Source of the DNA: Vibrio artabrorum
GTDB taxonomy: Bacteria > Pseudomonadota > Gammaproteobacteria > Enterobacterales > Vibrionaceae
Length of the DNA stretch: 64,000 nt
Assembly: GCF_024347295.1 (NCBI RefSeq)
Contig: NZ_AP025459.1
Location: forward strand, 806,001 to 870,000
Reading direction: 5' to 3'
The translations under genes were made by a program, and so were the position numbers. Positions 38,783-48,437 of the stretch are shown here, in pieces (position 1 is the first letter of the stretch; every line of letters begins with the position of its first letter). The notes beneath the pieces are model-generated. The model was not told where the DNA came from, searched no databases, and was given only the letters and a program-made list of their open reading frames with translations.

Positions 38783-39769
38783 TTATTTGTTTTTGTTATC
38801 GACCAATACCGCCAGAAGAATAACCACTGCTTTTGCAATCATCTGGTAGTAAGAAGATACGTCTAATAGGTTTAGGGCGTTGTTTAGGAAGCCGATAATC
38901 AATGCACCAATCAATGTGCCCATAATGCGACCACGACCGCCGGCTAAGCTTGTGCCACCCAGTACTACTGCGGCGATAGCGTCTAGCTCATAACCCATAC
39001 CTGCAGTGGGTTGAGCTGATGACAAGCGAGATGCGACGATGATGCCGGCAACCGCGGCTAACAGACCACAGATTGCATAAACGCCGATTTTTACTTTGTC
39101 TACGTCGATGCCTGATAGGCGAGTGGCTGATTCGTTGCCACCCAGAGCGTAAACGTAACGGCCAAAGCGTGTGTGGTTAAGCAGGTACCATACCGCTGCG
39201 AATACCACGACCATGATCCATACTGGAACTGGAACGCCCATTGCGTAGCCTGTACCGAACCAAGCGAATGCGTCTGCTGTGTCTGTGAAGCCAGTAGAGA
39301 TAGGACGACCGTCGGTGTAAACCATGGTCACGCCGCGCAATAGAGTCATAGTTACAAGCGTTGCGATGAAGGCTTGAACCTTACCCTTGGCGATAATCAC
39401 ACCACTGATAGCACCTAATGCTGCACCGGCTACAAGAGCGGTTGGCACCGCTATCATGACAGGGATTTCCATACCAATCATGCTGGCTGCGAATGCCCCA
39501 CACAGTGCCAGTACAGAGCCAACACTCAAGTCGATACCCGCGGTTAAGATAACCAGCGTCATACCTACAGCGATAATGGCGTTAACCGAGGTTTGGCGCA
39601 GAATGTTGAGGATGTTGTCGACGGTAAAGAAATTCGGGTTTAAGAAAGAAACGACAACAATCAAGAAGATCAAAGCAATTAATGACTTTTGATCAATCAG
39701 CCACTCTTTGCTGATTAACGGTTTTTTCTTTGGAGCTTCAGTTGTTTTGCTCATGGTTTTAGTACTCAT
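38783..39769 (-). CDS. rbsC: Ribose ABC transporter permease RbsC
   Basis: Inner-membrane subunit of the ribose importer, 328 residues with eight to ten hydrophobic segments. It carries the sugar-permease motif [22 protein letters not shown] (about 72-93) and the late [23 protein letters not shown] (about 268-290) found in RbsC. The start overlaps the rbsA stop by four bases, so RbsA and RbsC are translationally coupled. Confidence 0.96.
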   Translation of the reverse strand: MSTKTMSKTTEAPKKKPLISKEWLIDQKSLIALIFLIVVVSFLNPNFFTVDNILNILRQTSVNAIIAVGMTLVILTAGIDLSVGSVLALCGAFAASMIGMEIPVMIAVPTALVAGAALGAISGVIIAKGKVQAFIATLVTMTLLRGVTMVYTDGRPISTGFTDTADAFAWFGTGYAMGVPVPVWIMVVVFAAVWYLLNHTRFGRYVYALGGNESATRLSGIDVDKVKIGVYAICGLLAAVAGIIVASRLSSAQPTAGMGYELDAIAAVVLGGTSLAGGRGRIMGTLIGALIIGFLNNALNLLDVSSYYQMIAKAVVILLAVLVDNKNK

Positions 39770-41271
39770 GCTGCGTCCTCGTTGATCTTTTTACCGACCG
39801 CACACGCCAGTAATAATTCTTGGTTTGCTTCTTTAGCATCAAATTCACCGCTTACACGGCCTTCATGCATCACCATGATGCGGTCACTCATTCCTAATAC
39901 TTCTGGCATTTCAGATGAGACTAAGATGATGCTCATGCCGTCGGCTTTAAATTTATTAATGAGTTGGTAAATCTCTTTCTTCGCACCGACATCGACACCG
40001 CGTGTTGGCTCGTCGAGAATCAGTACTTTTGGTTTGGTCATCAAGCCCTTAGCGATAGCCACTTTCTGTTGGTTACCACCAGAAAGGTTGCCAATAATTT
40101 GTTCGCGAGTCGGGGTTTTGATGTTGAACAGTTTGATGAAGTCATCAACCGCAATCACTTCGTCTTTATGTTGGATTTGACCGCTTTTTGTCAGTAGGTC
40201 AAGCGAACATAACGACATGTTTTCTTTAACAGAAAGCCCTAGAACTAAGCCATCACCTTTACGGTCTTCAGAGATGTAAGCAATGCCATTGGCCAAGCCG
40301 TCTCTCGGGCTGACAGGGTTGATGGTTTTGTTTTCTAGGTTGATGACACCGCGTTCACTTGGAAGGGCACCGTAAATCACTTTCATCAGTTCAGTACGAC
40401 CTGCCCCCATTAAGCCCGAAACACCCAAAATTTCACCGCGTTTTAGTGTAAAGCTTACATCGTGAACACCAGAACCCGTCAGGCCAATCACTTCAAGACA
40501 AGTTTCACCGTGGCTCTGGCCGATACGTGGATATTGTTCGTCTAGCTTACGGCCAACCATCATTTCGATTAGGCCATCTTCGTCGGTGTCCTTTACTTCA
40601 CACTGACCAATGAACTTACCGTCACGCAGCACGGTAATGTCATCACAAATCTCGAAGATCTCTTTCAAACGGTGAGAAATGTAAACAATGCCACAGCCTT
40701 CATCGCGCAGTTCGTTAATCACCTTAAACAGAGATTCAGTTTCGGTATCGGTGAGCGCATCGGTTGGTTCATCCATGATGATGACTTTAGATTCAAACGA
40801 TAGGGCTTTCGCGATCTCTACCATTTGCTGCTCACCAAGGCTCAACTGACCTAAAGGTGTTTTTGAGCTGTGTTTCACGTTAAGGCGTTTAAGTAGCTTG
40901 TCGGCTTCTTGGTACATCTCGTTCCACAAGATGCGACCCATAGTGCTCGTGATTTCACGACCTAAGAAGATGTTCTCGGCGATGGTCAACTCAGGAATTA
41001 GATTCAGTTCTTGGTGAATAATACTAATGCCTGCTTGTTGAGAATCACGCGGCCCTTTAAATGCAGCAGGCTTTCCTTGGTAGGCGATCGTGCCGCCGTC
41101 CAAGTGATAGATACCCGTAAGCACTTTCATGAGCGTTGATTTACCTGCACCGTTTTCACCCATTAACGCCATTACGCGTCCTGGATAAACGTTGAGGCTT
41201 GCCTTATCCAGTGCTTTCACACCAGGGAAGGCTTTCTCAATTGAGCTAAGTTCTAAAATGGCTTGAGTCAT
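39766..41271 (-). CDS. rbsA: Ribose ABC transporter ATPase RbsA
   Basis: Cytoplasmic ATPase that powers ribose import. The 501-residue protein is a tandem of two ABC domains: the first with Walker [10 protein letters not shown] (near 38-46), signature [15 protein letters not shown] (near 143-157) and Walker [12 protein letters not shown]; the second with the degenerate loop GLMGAGRTE and signature [15 protein letters not shown] (near 398-412). This asymmetry is normal for sugar importers. About 100 bases downstream of rbsD. Confidence 0.97.
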   Translation of the reverse strand: MTQAILELSSIEKAFPGVKALDKASLNVYPGRVMALMGENGAGKSTLMKVLTGIYHLDGGTIAYQGKPAAFKGPRDSQQAGISIIHQELNLIPELTIAENIFLGREITSTMGRILWNEMYQEADKLLKRLNVKHSSKTPLGQLSLGEQQMVEIAKALSFESKVIIMDEPTDALTDTETESLFKVINELRDEGCGIVYISHRLKEIFEICDDITVLRDGKFIGQCEVKDTDEDGLIEMMVGRKLDEQYPRIGQSHGETCLEVIGLTGSGVHDVSFTLKRGEILGVSGLMGAGRTELMKVIYGALPSERGVINLENKTINPVSPRDGLANGIAYISEDRKGDGLVLGLSVKENMSLCSLDLLTKSGQIQHKDEVIAVDDFIKLFNIKTPTREQIIGNLSGGNQQKVAIAKGLMTKPKVLILDEPTRGVDVGAKKEIYQLINKFKADGMSIILVSSEMPEVLGMSDRIMVMHEGRVSGEFDAKEANQELLLACAVGKKINEDAA

Positions 41272-41373
41272 GTCGGTTCCTTTACTCGGGGCCAGTTACA
41301 TTGGGTTGTTCTGTGTTTGTTCAGCAATGACGCTGGACTGCCGTTACGCTTGAGTTAAAACGCTAAACTAGGT

Positions 41374-41793
41374 TTAAAACGTGACGCCAGCTTGGAAAAT
41401 AACATTTGCATAGGGTGTGCATTCACCGGTGCGAATCACTGCGCGGCTTTCATGCGTACGCTGTTTGAATTCTTCATGAGTGATGTAAGTAATCGAAAGT
41501 GATTTACCACAACGTGCTTCTTCAGTTTTGATTAAATCAATCAGCGCAGCGTGGTGTTCAGGGCTTACTTTCGCAAACTCTTCAGCAATCACAACCCCTT
41601 CAATTTGAGATTCATCCAGCATGGTTTTTACCGTTTGCTGAAAGCTTGGAACACCATGAGTTAACGCAAGATCAATACGAGTTACGTGGTCTGGAATAGG
41701 CAGGCCCGCGTCGCAAATCGTGATTTCATCTGTGTGACCAAGAGTCGCCACTAGGTAAGAGAGTTCAGAGTTTATTAGGGTACTTTTTTTCAT
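41374..41793 (-). CDS. rbsD: D-ribose pyranase RbsD
   Basis: Converts beta-pyranose to beta-furanose ribose so that ribokinase can use it. From the ATG at 41793 the protein has 139 residues, the standard RbsD length, beginning MKKSTLINSELSYLVATLGH and containing ICDAGLPIP (near 27-35) with the active-site His/Asp region. The longer frame from 41898 has no homology and would run across an RbsR operator. First gene of rbsDACBKR. Confidence 0.96.
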   Translation of the reverse strand: MKKSTLINSELSYLVATLGHTDEITICDAGLPIPDHVTRIDLALTHGVPSFQQTVKTMLDESQIEGVVIAEEFAKVSPEHHAALIDLIKTEEARCGKSLSITYITHEEFKQRTHESRAVIRTGECTPYANVIFQAGVTF

Positions 41794-41850
41794 ATCACGA
41801 CCTATCAAAAAATAACGTTTGATGGGTTGAGAACAGCTCAAGAAAAAGCC

Positions 41851-41866
41851 ATCGAAACGTTTCGAT
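41851..41866. promoter_or_regulatory. RbsR operator 1
   Basis: ATCGAAACGTTTCGAT is a perfect 16-bp palindrome with the CGAAACGTTTCG core of LacI-family RbsR sites, 58 bases before the rbsD start codon. Confidence 0.88.
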
Positions 41867-41915
41867 ATTGATAATAATGTGTGATTTATCATTTGCACGT
41901 TTGATTGCTTTAGAG

Positions 41916-41931
41916 TGTGATAATGATCATC
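41916..41931. promoter_or_regulatory. CRP-like site upstream of rbsD
   Basis: TGTGA-TAATGA-TCATC fits the CRP consensus TGTGA-N6-TCACA in eight of ten core bases and overlaps the distal RbsR operator by three bases, suggesting competition or joint control. Confidence 0.5.
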
Positions 41932-41944
41932 GAAACGTTTCGAT
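41929..41944. promoter_or_regulatory. RbsR operator 2
   Basis: A second identical ATCGAAACGTTTCGAT palindrome, centred 78 bases from operator 1. Two identical sites at this spacing could support looping by a dimer pair or separate control of two promoters. Confidence 0.85.
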
Positions 41945-42024
41945 TGAGCTCATTTTGTTGATCAATGTCACTGATTATTGATAGGTTGAATGAGTTGCTT
42001 GTGATTGAGCTCTTTAATTTTATC

Positions 42025-43068
42025 TTACGTCTCTCGGATATGTGCGGTGACAGAAACAACAGCATGGTCCGTACTGAATTGGTCGTGTTCAAAACTTGGA
42101 TTAATGAGGTGATGGTCGAGTACTGTGTAGCGAGAGAGCTCCATTAAGCTGGATGAGTTCCGACAATCAAACTCATTCGACATCAAAATGTAGTCCAGTA
42201 CCGATCCATTAGCGCCGTAGTAATGGGTTGGTTTACGTTGTTGAAGCAAGTCTTCTTGATGCAGTTGATGGTACAGATCCCAGCTGTCTTTTAAGCGGAA
42301 GTGGGAAAGCCAATGCTTGCTGTTTTCGTCTCGGTTGATTGAATAACTTAATAGCCCTTTAAACTCATCGTGGAATAGAGGCTTGTTAAAGTCACCCATC
42401 AACACAACCGGTTGATCAGTCTGATGACGTTGATGGGTGATGTATTGATGCAGCATCTGAGCTTCTAGACCGCGCTGGACACTTGATAGCCAAGCGCCAA
42501 GTTGTTCTTGGTGGAAGCGGGTGAGCGTGTCACTTTGTGGTTTTTCGCCTTGCTGAGCGTTACCCTTATCGACAAGTTCCACTTTTGGCTCTGTCGGACG
42601 TTGTGATTTAAAATGTACAACATAGCAGTCGGTTGTACCTAAATGGGGTAACGTAATCGTCGCGTGAACAGGTGTTCGGTTGAATGAGAAATTGTCGCCA
42701 AGGTTGAAGGCTGTCAGTAACGTCGAATCTGGCGTAACAGGTTGCACCTTTTCAATCGGATAACGGGAAGCAATACCCACAACCGGTGAGGTATACATAT
42801 AATCATCTTCAACGTGCGCGTTATCGACGACTGCAAAGTATGGGTAGCCCAACGCTTCCATGAGTCGCTGCAAAGATTCAGGGCTGAATATTTCTTGAAA
42901 GCCAATCACATCGCAATCTAATGATTTAATCGCTTGAGCTATCCAATGTTGCTTCTTCTGCCATTCCTCGAAGCTGTAGATGTTCTCAAAATCATAATAA
43001 GCATTCGGTGGCTCGAGGTAGTTCAACAGGTTGAACGTCGCGAATGTTATTTGGTTTGGTTTGTTCAA
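42025..43068 (-). CDS. Endonuclease/exonuclease/phosphatase-family protein
   Basis: A 347-residue member of the DNase I-like phosphodiesterase/phosphatase fold. Visible motifs are FATFNLLNYLEPP at the N-terminus, CDVIGFQEIFSPESL (near 52-66) with the metal-binding Glu, VLMGDFNKPLFHDEF (near 222-236) with the catalytic Asp and Asn, and STDHAVVSV near the end (Asp-His pair). No signal peptide is visible. The substrate may be nucleic acid, phosphoinositide-like or another phosphoester; the sequence does not decide. It lies upstream of the rbs operon on the same strand but is separated by its control region. Confidence 0.88.
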   Translation of the reverse strand: MNKPNQITFATFNLLNYLEPPNAYYDFENIYSFEEWQKKQHWIAQAIKSLDCDVIGFQEIFSPESLQRLMEALGYPYFAVVDNAHVEDDYMYTSPVVGIASRYPIEKVQPVTPDSTLLTAFNLGDNFSFNRTPVHATITLPHLGTTDCYVVHFKSQRPTEPKVELVDKGNAQQGEKPQSDTLTRFHQEQLGAWLSSVQRGLEAQMLHQYITHQRHQTDQPVVLMGDFNKPLFHDEFKGLLSYSINRDENSKHWLSHFRLKDSWDLYHQLHQEDLLQQRKPTHYYGANGSVLDYILMSNEFDCRNSSSLMELSRYTVLDHHLINPSFEHDQFSTDHAVVSVTAHIRET

Positions 43069-43227
43069 GGTTGAATCCTATTGAAATCACTCTTTTAAGG
43101 ATATCTAAAATACTGAGATATTGTTCGGATTTAGTTAGTTATTTTCATTTGATCTAGCGAAGGTTGCCGTTTTCTGCTTAGATTCTCTCAATTCGATGCT
43201 CTTTAGGTGTCGAGTTTAATTTTATAT

Positions 43228-43251
43228 ACGATCAATCGATCGTTTTTTTAT
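43228..43251 (+). promoter_or_regulatory. Hairpin plus T run in the beta-lactamase leader
   Basis: ACGATC-AATC-GATCGT followed by seven to eight T residues stands ten bases before the chosen beta-lactamase ATG. The stem has only six pairs, so an attenuator-like function is possible but weak. Confidence 0.35.
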
Positions 43252-43260
43252 GGTTTCACA

Positions 43261-44124
43261 ATGAAAAAATATACTTCTCTCGTTCTTGTGCTGCTGAGCG
43301 TTTTCTTTTCTACGTCATCGTTGAGTCATTCCTTAGAACCTCAATCTATTGAGCAAATTGAATCTCGTGTATCGGCACACATTGGTATTGCTGTTTATGA
43401 TTCTGCGACTAAGCAAACATGGAGTTATAAGGGCGACGAACGCTTTCCGATGATGAGTACCTTTAAAACCCTGGCTTGTGCGAATCTTCTTTATGATGCT
43501 GAAAACAAAGGGCTGGATTTGGATTCAAAGGTCAACATTAAGTCTGAAGACCTCATTGTTTGGTCTCCAGTGACTAAAGAGCTAGTCGATAAAGGCATTT
43601 CACTTAGAGATGCGTGTAACGCAACCATGACGATGAGTGACAATACCGCCGCAAATATTGTGCTAGGTGGAATAGATGGACCCAATGGCTTAACTCAGTT
43701 CCTGCGTTCTATTGGAGACAGCAATACTCGTCTTGACCATTTGGAGCCAGAATTGAATCATGCTCGACCTGGTGATGCTCGCGATACCACAACACCGAAT
43801 AGCATTGTGATGACGTTGAATGAGTTGATGTATGGCGATACGTTGTCACAAGCGTCCACATCGACGTTAAAAGGCTGGATGATGGGCAATAAAGTGTCTG
43901 ACGGAATGCTGCGTTCTATCTTGCCTAGTGGTTGGAATATTGCCGATAGATCGGGTGCTGGGGCTTATGGCTCACGCGCTATCACGGCTATCGTATGGAG
44001 TGAAACTCGCGCTCCGTTGATCATCAGTATCTCTCTTACGGAAACCAAGTTAACCATTCCAGAGCGTGACACGGTGATTAATGAAATTGGTGAACTTATC
44101 TTTGACGCGTATCTCGTGCAGTAG
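43261..44124 (+). CDS. blaCARB-like: Class A beta-lactamase, CARB/PSE (carbenicillinase) type
   Basis: Periplasmic serine beta-lactamase of 287 residues with a signal peptide (first 24 residues). The catalytic elements are all present: nucleophile Ser66 in STFK, SDN at 126-128, omega-loop Glu162 in EPELN, and RSG at 230-232 in place of the usual KTG. Arg at that place (Ambler 234) and the GWNIADRSGAG segment are marks of the CARB/PSE carbenicillinase group, as is FKTLACANLLYDAE. The ATG at 43261 has a poor ribosome site; a GTG at 43207 is an alternative but would precede the signal peptide. Chromosomal context without integron or IS suggests an intrinsic gene. Confidence 0.93.
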   Translation: MKKYTSLVLVLLSVFFSTSSLSHSLEPQSIEQIESRVSAHIGIAVYDSATKQTWSYKGDERFPMMSTFKTLACANLLYDAENKGLDLDSKVNIKSEDLIVWSPVTKELVDKGISLRDACNATMTMSDNTAANIVLGGIDGPNGLTQFLRSIGDSNTRLDHLEPELNHARPGDARDTTTPNSIVMTLNELMYGDTLSQASTSTLKGWMMGNKVSDGMLRSILPSGWNIADRSGAGAYGSRAITAIVWSETRAPLIISISLTETKLTIPERDTVINEIGELIFDAYLVQ

Positions 44125-44158
44125 TTAATACCCACATCTAATCGTTAATCTTACACAA

Positions 44159-44200
44159 TCACGCGCTAGCCACAGGTTCAGCCATAGCGCTAGCGCGTGA
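44159..44200 (+). terminator. Hairpin after the beta-lactamase gene
   Basis: TCACGCGCTAGC at 44159-44170 pairs perfectly with GCTAGCGCGTGA at 44189-44200, with an 18-base loop. A CATTTCTTAG tail follows. Probable transcription end. Confidence 0.65.
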
Positions 44201-44377
44201 CATTTCTTAGAACAGTCACGAGTAATTTGTAAATAAAGCGTAAGACTTATGTTGCTGATGGTTTTATTAGTTATTACATGATGTTAGATTTGATTCTATA
44301 CTTGTTTTAACGGCATGCATTCAAAGCCGATAAATCAAGCTGAATATTGAATTCATGACATTTGAAGGGAGAGTCAA

Positions 44378-46273
44378 ATGGGAACAGATCTTCGACGCAA
44401 GGCCTCGCAGCGCACTCAGTTTTTCAGGTTAAATTTAGCCTCATGTGCAGTCATGCTGCCGCTTATTGCTCTACAACCCTCCGTTACTTACGCATCCGAC
44501 ACCGAATCCACTCCCGCCGTCACCGTTATTGAGACCACACAACTGGTTGGTTTTGGTGAAGCAAAATACCCAGCCGATTTTACTCACTTCGATTACGTTA
44601 ATCCTGATGCGCCAAAGCAAGGCAAAGTGACCTATGGCAGCATAGGTACCTACGATAGCTTTAATCGATTCGGTTCCCGCGGCGTTGCAGCCAGCTATTC
44701 CGGTGAACTTTACGATACCTTGATGTATTCTCCGAACGACGAGATTGATGCGTATTATCCATTGATCGCTTCTAAGGTACGCTACGCCAGTGATTTCTCT
44801 TGGATGGAAATCGACATCAACCCAAACGCTAAATTCCAAGATGGTGAACCTATCACCGCACACGATGTCGCCTTCACTTTTGATAAATTTTCAAAAGAGG
44901 GGGTGCCTCAGTATCGTGTGTATTACAAAGATATCAAGTCAGTAAAAGCGGTCTCTGATTTGTTAGTTCGTATTGAAATGAACACGCCAAACCGCGAGAA
45001 ACTGTTCAGCTTTGCGCAAAGCACGCGTGTATTACCGAAACATTTCTGGAAAGACAGAAAGCTATCTGAGCCTCTCAGTGAACCCCCCGTTGGTAGTGGT
45101 CCTTATAAGGTCATCAGCTATAAATCGGGCCAAAGTGTGACCTACGGTTTAGACGAAAACTACTGGGCTGCGGATCTACCTGTTAATGTTGGTCGCAATA
45201 ACTTTAAGCAAGTGCAATATGACTACTACCGTGACGATACGGTAATGCTAGAAGCTTTTAAAGCAGGAGAGTTCGATCTTCGAATTGAGAACTCGGCTAA
45301 GTTCTGGGCCAACTCGTATACTGGGGCGAACTTTGATAAAGGCTATATCGTCAAAGAAGAGATCAACCATGAAAAGCCAGAAACGACTCAAGGCTTCATC
45401 TTCAATATCCAGTCTCCGGTATTTTCGGATCCTAAAGTGCGTGAAGCGCTAACCTACGCGATGGACTTTGAGTGGATGAACAAGAATATGTTCTATGGTC
45501 AGTACAAACGGACGCGCAGCTACTTCCAAAATACCGACTATGAAGCGAAGGGCTTGCCAAGTGAAGCTGAAGTGGCGTTGTTGTCTCAGTACAAAGACCA
45601 AATTCCGGCGCGTGTTTTCACCGATGAATTCCAGCCCTCAGTCACCGATGGCAGTGGCCGAATTCGCAGCCAGATGCGTACCGCTTTCAAATTGCTGAAA
45701 GAGGCAGGATGGGTGCTGAAGAACAAAGTCATGACCAACGAAAAGACCGGTAAGCCGATGTCATTTGAGTTGTTGATTTACAGCCCAACCATAGAACGTA
45801 TCGCAACGCCGCTTCAAAAGAACCTGAAGCGCATGGGTATTGAGATGAAAATCCGTACCGTTGATACCACTCAGTACATCAAACGTCTTCGCGACCGTGA
45901 CTTTGATATGGTCTCTTCATCGTTTGCTGCCAATTTTTATCCTAGTCCGAACTTAATGATCGTTTGGAATTCTAACTACATTGATTCGACTTACAATACA
46001 GCGGGTGTGATTGATCCTGTGGTGGATGCGTTAACAGAAGAAATTGCGCGTAACCAACAGCATCCTGATAAGCTTCTAACACTCGGCCGTTCACTTGACC
46101 GCGTATTACAGTGGAATTTCTACACTATCCCGCAGTGGCACGTGGGCGAATACCGCGTAGCGATGTGGGACAAGTTTGAGCGTCCGGCTGTATTGCCTAA
46201 ATACGATTTAGGCATCGATACGTGGTGGATTTCAGAAGAGAAGGCAGCTTTGCTTCCTGAAAAACGTCGCTAG
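44378..46273 (+). CDS. yejA: Extracellular solute-binding protein YejA
   Basis: Periplasmic peptide-binding protein of the oligopeptide/nickel family 5, 631 residues. An N-terminal export signal ends near TYASDTES (about residue 43); family features include YGSIGTYDSFNRF (near 87-99), PNAKFQDGEPITAHDVAFTFDKF (near 149-171) and DPKVREALTYAMDFEWMNKNMFYG (near 352-375). Together with yejBEF it makes an ABC importer that in enterobacteria takes up microcin C and other peptides. GGGAGAG precedes the start. yejB follows after 12 bases. Confidence 0.92.
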   Translation: MGTDLRRKASQRTQFFRLNLASCAVMLPLIALQPSVTYASDTESTPAVTVIETTQLVGFGEAKYPADFTHFDYVNPDAPKQGKVTYGSIGTYDSFNRFGSRGVAASYSGELYDTLMYSPNDEIDAYYPLIASKVRYASDFSWMEIDINPNAKFQDGEPITAHDVAFTFDKFSKEGVPQYRVYYKDIKSVKAVSDLLVRIEMNTPNREKLFSFAQSTRVLPKHFWKDRKLSEPLSEPPVGSGPYKVISYKSGQSVTYGLDENYWAADLPVNVGRNNFKQVQYDYYRDDTVMLEAFKAGEFDLRIENSAKFWANSYTGANFDKGYIVKEEINHEKPETTQGFIFNIQSPVFSDPKVREALTYAMDFEWMNKNMFYGQYKRTRSYFQNTDYEAKGLPSEAEVALLSQYKDQIPARVFTDEFQPSVTDGSGRIRSQMRTAFKLLKEAGWVLKNKVMTNEKTGKPMSFELLIYSPTIERIATPLQKNLKRMGIEMKIRTVDTTQYIKRLRDRDFDMVSSSFAANFYPSPNLMIVWNSNYIDSTYNTAGVIDPVVDALTEEIARNQQHPDKLLTLGRSLDRVLQWNFYTIPQWHVGEYRVAMWDKFERPAVLPKYDLGIDTWWISEEKAALLPEKRR

Positions 46274-46285
46274 GGGTGAGTTAAC

Positions 46286-47374
46286 ATGGCTGCGTACATA
46301 TTTCGACGCTTATTGTTGGTGATCCCCACGCTGTGGGCGATCATCACCATTAACTTTTTTATTATCCAGATTGCTCCAGGAGGTCCGGTAGAGCAGGCCA
46401 TTGCTCAACTAGAAGGACACAATTCCGGTATTATGGAGCGCTTTTCTGGTGGTGGACAAGAAGTTGATTTAAGCGAAAGTGACCAAGCGTCTGCCAGTGG
46501 CTATAAAGGCTCTCGCGGGCTTGATCCTGAAGTGGTTGCAGAGATCAAAAAGCAGTTTGGTTTTGATAAGCCGGTTCACGTTCGCTACTTTGATATGTTG
46601 AAAAATTACGCGACCTTTAACTTCGGTGAAAGCCTGTTTAAGGGCGGTAACGTGATTGATTTGATCATCGAGCGACTGCCTGTTTCCATTTCATTAGGGT
46701 TATGGAGTACCTTAATCATCTACGTGATCTCGATACCTTTAGGCATTATGAAGGCGATACATCACGGATCCCGCTTTGATATTTGGTCGAGTGCGGTGGT
46801 GATTGTTGGCTACGCCGTTCCGGGCTTTTTGTTTGCGATTATCCTGATTATTTTGTTCGCGAGTGGTAACTACTTCAGTTGGTTCCCATTGCGTGGTTTG
46901 GTATCGAGTCACTTCGACCAGCTTAACTGGTATCAGCAAATTGGCGACTATTTCTGGCATTTAGCTTTGCCTATCTTTGCGATGGTCATCGGTGGCTTTG
47001 CAACACTCAGCATGCTGACCAAAAATTCCTTCCTTGATGAAATTAATAAGCAATATGTGGTGACCGCACGAGCAAAAGGTTTGGACGAGAGCAGCATTCT
47101 CTACAAGCACGTTTTCCGTAACGCGATGTTGATCATTATCGCCGGTTTTCCGAGCGCATTTATTAGTATTTTCTTCACGGGTTCTATGTTGATTGAAGTG
47201 ATGTTTTCACTCGAAGGTATCGGTCTGCTTGGCTTTGAGTCGACCATTCAGCGAGATTACCCGGTGGTGTTCAGCTCTCTCTATATTATGACCTTGCTCG
47301 GCTTGCTGCTGAGCATTATCTCCGACCTGACGTATACCTGGGTTGATCCTCGAATTGATTTTGAAGCGCGTTAA
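46286..47374 (+). CDS. yejB: Peptide ABC transporter permease YejB
   Basis: First membrane subunit of the Yej importer, 362 residues. It starts [25 protein letters not shown], the DppB-like first helix, has the periplasmic insertion typical of YejB ([17 protein letters not shown] near 42-58) and the permease coupling motif [22 protein letters not shown] (near 252-273). About six helices. Second gene of yejABEF. Confidence 0.95.
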   Translation: MAAYIFRRLLLVIPTLWAIITINFFIIQIAPGGPVEQAIAQLEGHNSGIMERFSGGGQEVDLSESDQASASGYKGSRGLDPEVVAEIKKQFGFDKPVHVRYFDMLKNYATFNFGESLFKGGNVIDLIIERLPVSISLGLWSTLIIYVISIPLGIMKAIHHGSRFDIWSSAVVIVGYAVPGFLFAIILIILFASGNYFSWFPLRGLVSSHFDQLNWYQQIGDYFWHLALPIFAMVIGGFATLSMLTKNSFLDEINKQYVVTARAKGLDESSILYKHVFRNAMLIIIAGFPSAFISIFFTGSMLIEVMFSLEGIGLLGFESTIQRDYPVVFSSLYIMTLLGLLLSIISDLTYTWVDPRIDFEAR

Positions 47375-47405
47375 TGGCGAATGAATAAAAAGGTATTGAT
47401 AATCA

Positions 47406-48428
47406 ATGTTTAACAACCCTTTAGCTGAAGCTCGTTGGTTACGTTTTAAAGCAAACAAGCGTGGTTTTATCTCCCTTTGGATATTTACCATTCTGTTTGG
47501 ACTGAGTCTGTTCGCCGAGATGATTGCCAACGATAAGCCACTTTTGGTTTCTTATGATAATCAGTGGTTTGTACCCATTATCAATCAGTATGCCGAGACC
47601 GAGTTTGGTGGCGAGTTTGAAACCGAAGCGGATTACAAAGACCCGTATGTTATCGAACTTATTGAAGACAGCGGTTACATCGTGTGGCCAATCATTCCGT
47701 TTAGCTACGATACGATAAACTTCGATATTTCAGGCGCGGTGCCATCGGAGCCAGATTCAGTCAACTGGCTCGGAACCGATGATAAAGGGCGCGATGTGTT
47801 AGCTCGCATCATTTATGGCTTTCGTATCTCTGTTCTGTTTGGTTTCATTCTGACGATTGTATCGAGCGTGATTGGTGTGGTTGTTGGGGCGACCCAAGGT
47901 TACTACGGTGGTTGGGTGGATCTGTTTGGTCAGCGCTTCATTGAAGTTTGGTCAGGGATGCCGACCCTGTTCTTGCTGATCATTCTATCGAGTTTTATCG
48001 AGCCGAACTTCTGGTGGCTGCTCGGAATTATGGTGCTGTTCAGTTGGATGAGTCTGGTTGGCATTGTTCGCGCCGAGTTCTTACGCTGCCGAAACTTTGA
48101 TTATGTACGTGCCGCGCAAGCGATGGGTGTTGACGACAAACGCATTATGCTTCGTCACATGCTACCCAACGCGATGGTGGCTTCATTAACCATGATGCCG
48201 TTTATCCTTTCAGGCTCGGTCACCACATTAACCTCATTAGATTTCTTAGGCTTTGGTCTTCCTGCAGGTTCGCCTTCATTAGGTGAGCTGTTGGCGCAAG
48301 GTAAAGCGAACTTGCAAGCGCCTTGGCTTGGCATTTCTGCTTTCGTCGTGCTTTCACTGATGTTGACGTTACTGGTTTTCGTTGGTGAAGCGGTGCGTGA
48401 TGCCTTCGATCCACATCAACAGAAGTAA
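47406..48428 (+). CDS. yejE: Peptide ABC transporter permease YejE
   Basis: Second membrane subunit, 340 residues, DppC type. Features are the first helix GFISLWIFTILFGLSLFAEM, the NWLGTDDKGRDVLARIIYGFRIS block (near 119-141) and the coupling loop YVRAAQAMGVDDKRIMLRHMLPNA (near 235-258). It pairs with YejB; 31 bases separate the genes, and yejF follows after nine. Confidence 0.95.
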   Translation: MFNNPLAEARWLRFKANKRGFISLWIFTILFGLSLFAEMIANDKPLLVSYDNQWFVPIINQYAETEFGGEFETEADYKDPYVIELIEDSGYIVWPIIPFSYDTINFDISGAVPSEPDSVNWLGTDDKGRDVLARIIYGFRISVLFGFILTIVSSVIGVVVGATQGYYGGWVDLFGQRFIEVWSGMPTLFLLIILSSFIEPNFWWLLGIMVLFSWMSLVGIVRAEFLRCRNFDYVRAAQAMGVDDKRIMLRHMLPNAMVASLTMMPFILSGSVTTLTSLDFLGFGLPAGSPSLGELLAQGKANLQAPWLGISAFVVLSLMLTLLVFVGEAVRDAFDPHQQK

Positions 48429-48437
48429 GGATAGGTG

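Noticed and set aside
41794..41898. N-terminal extension of RbsD
   Set aside because: It would translate an RbsR operator; the ATG at 41793 gives the standard 139 residues.
43207..43260. GTG-initiated extension of the beta-lactamase
   Set aside because: It would put 18 residues before a normal signal peptide and includes the hairpin and T run; the ATG at 43261 is preferred.
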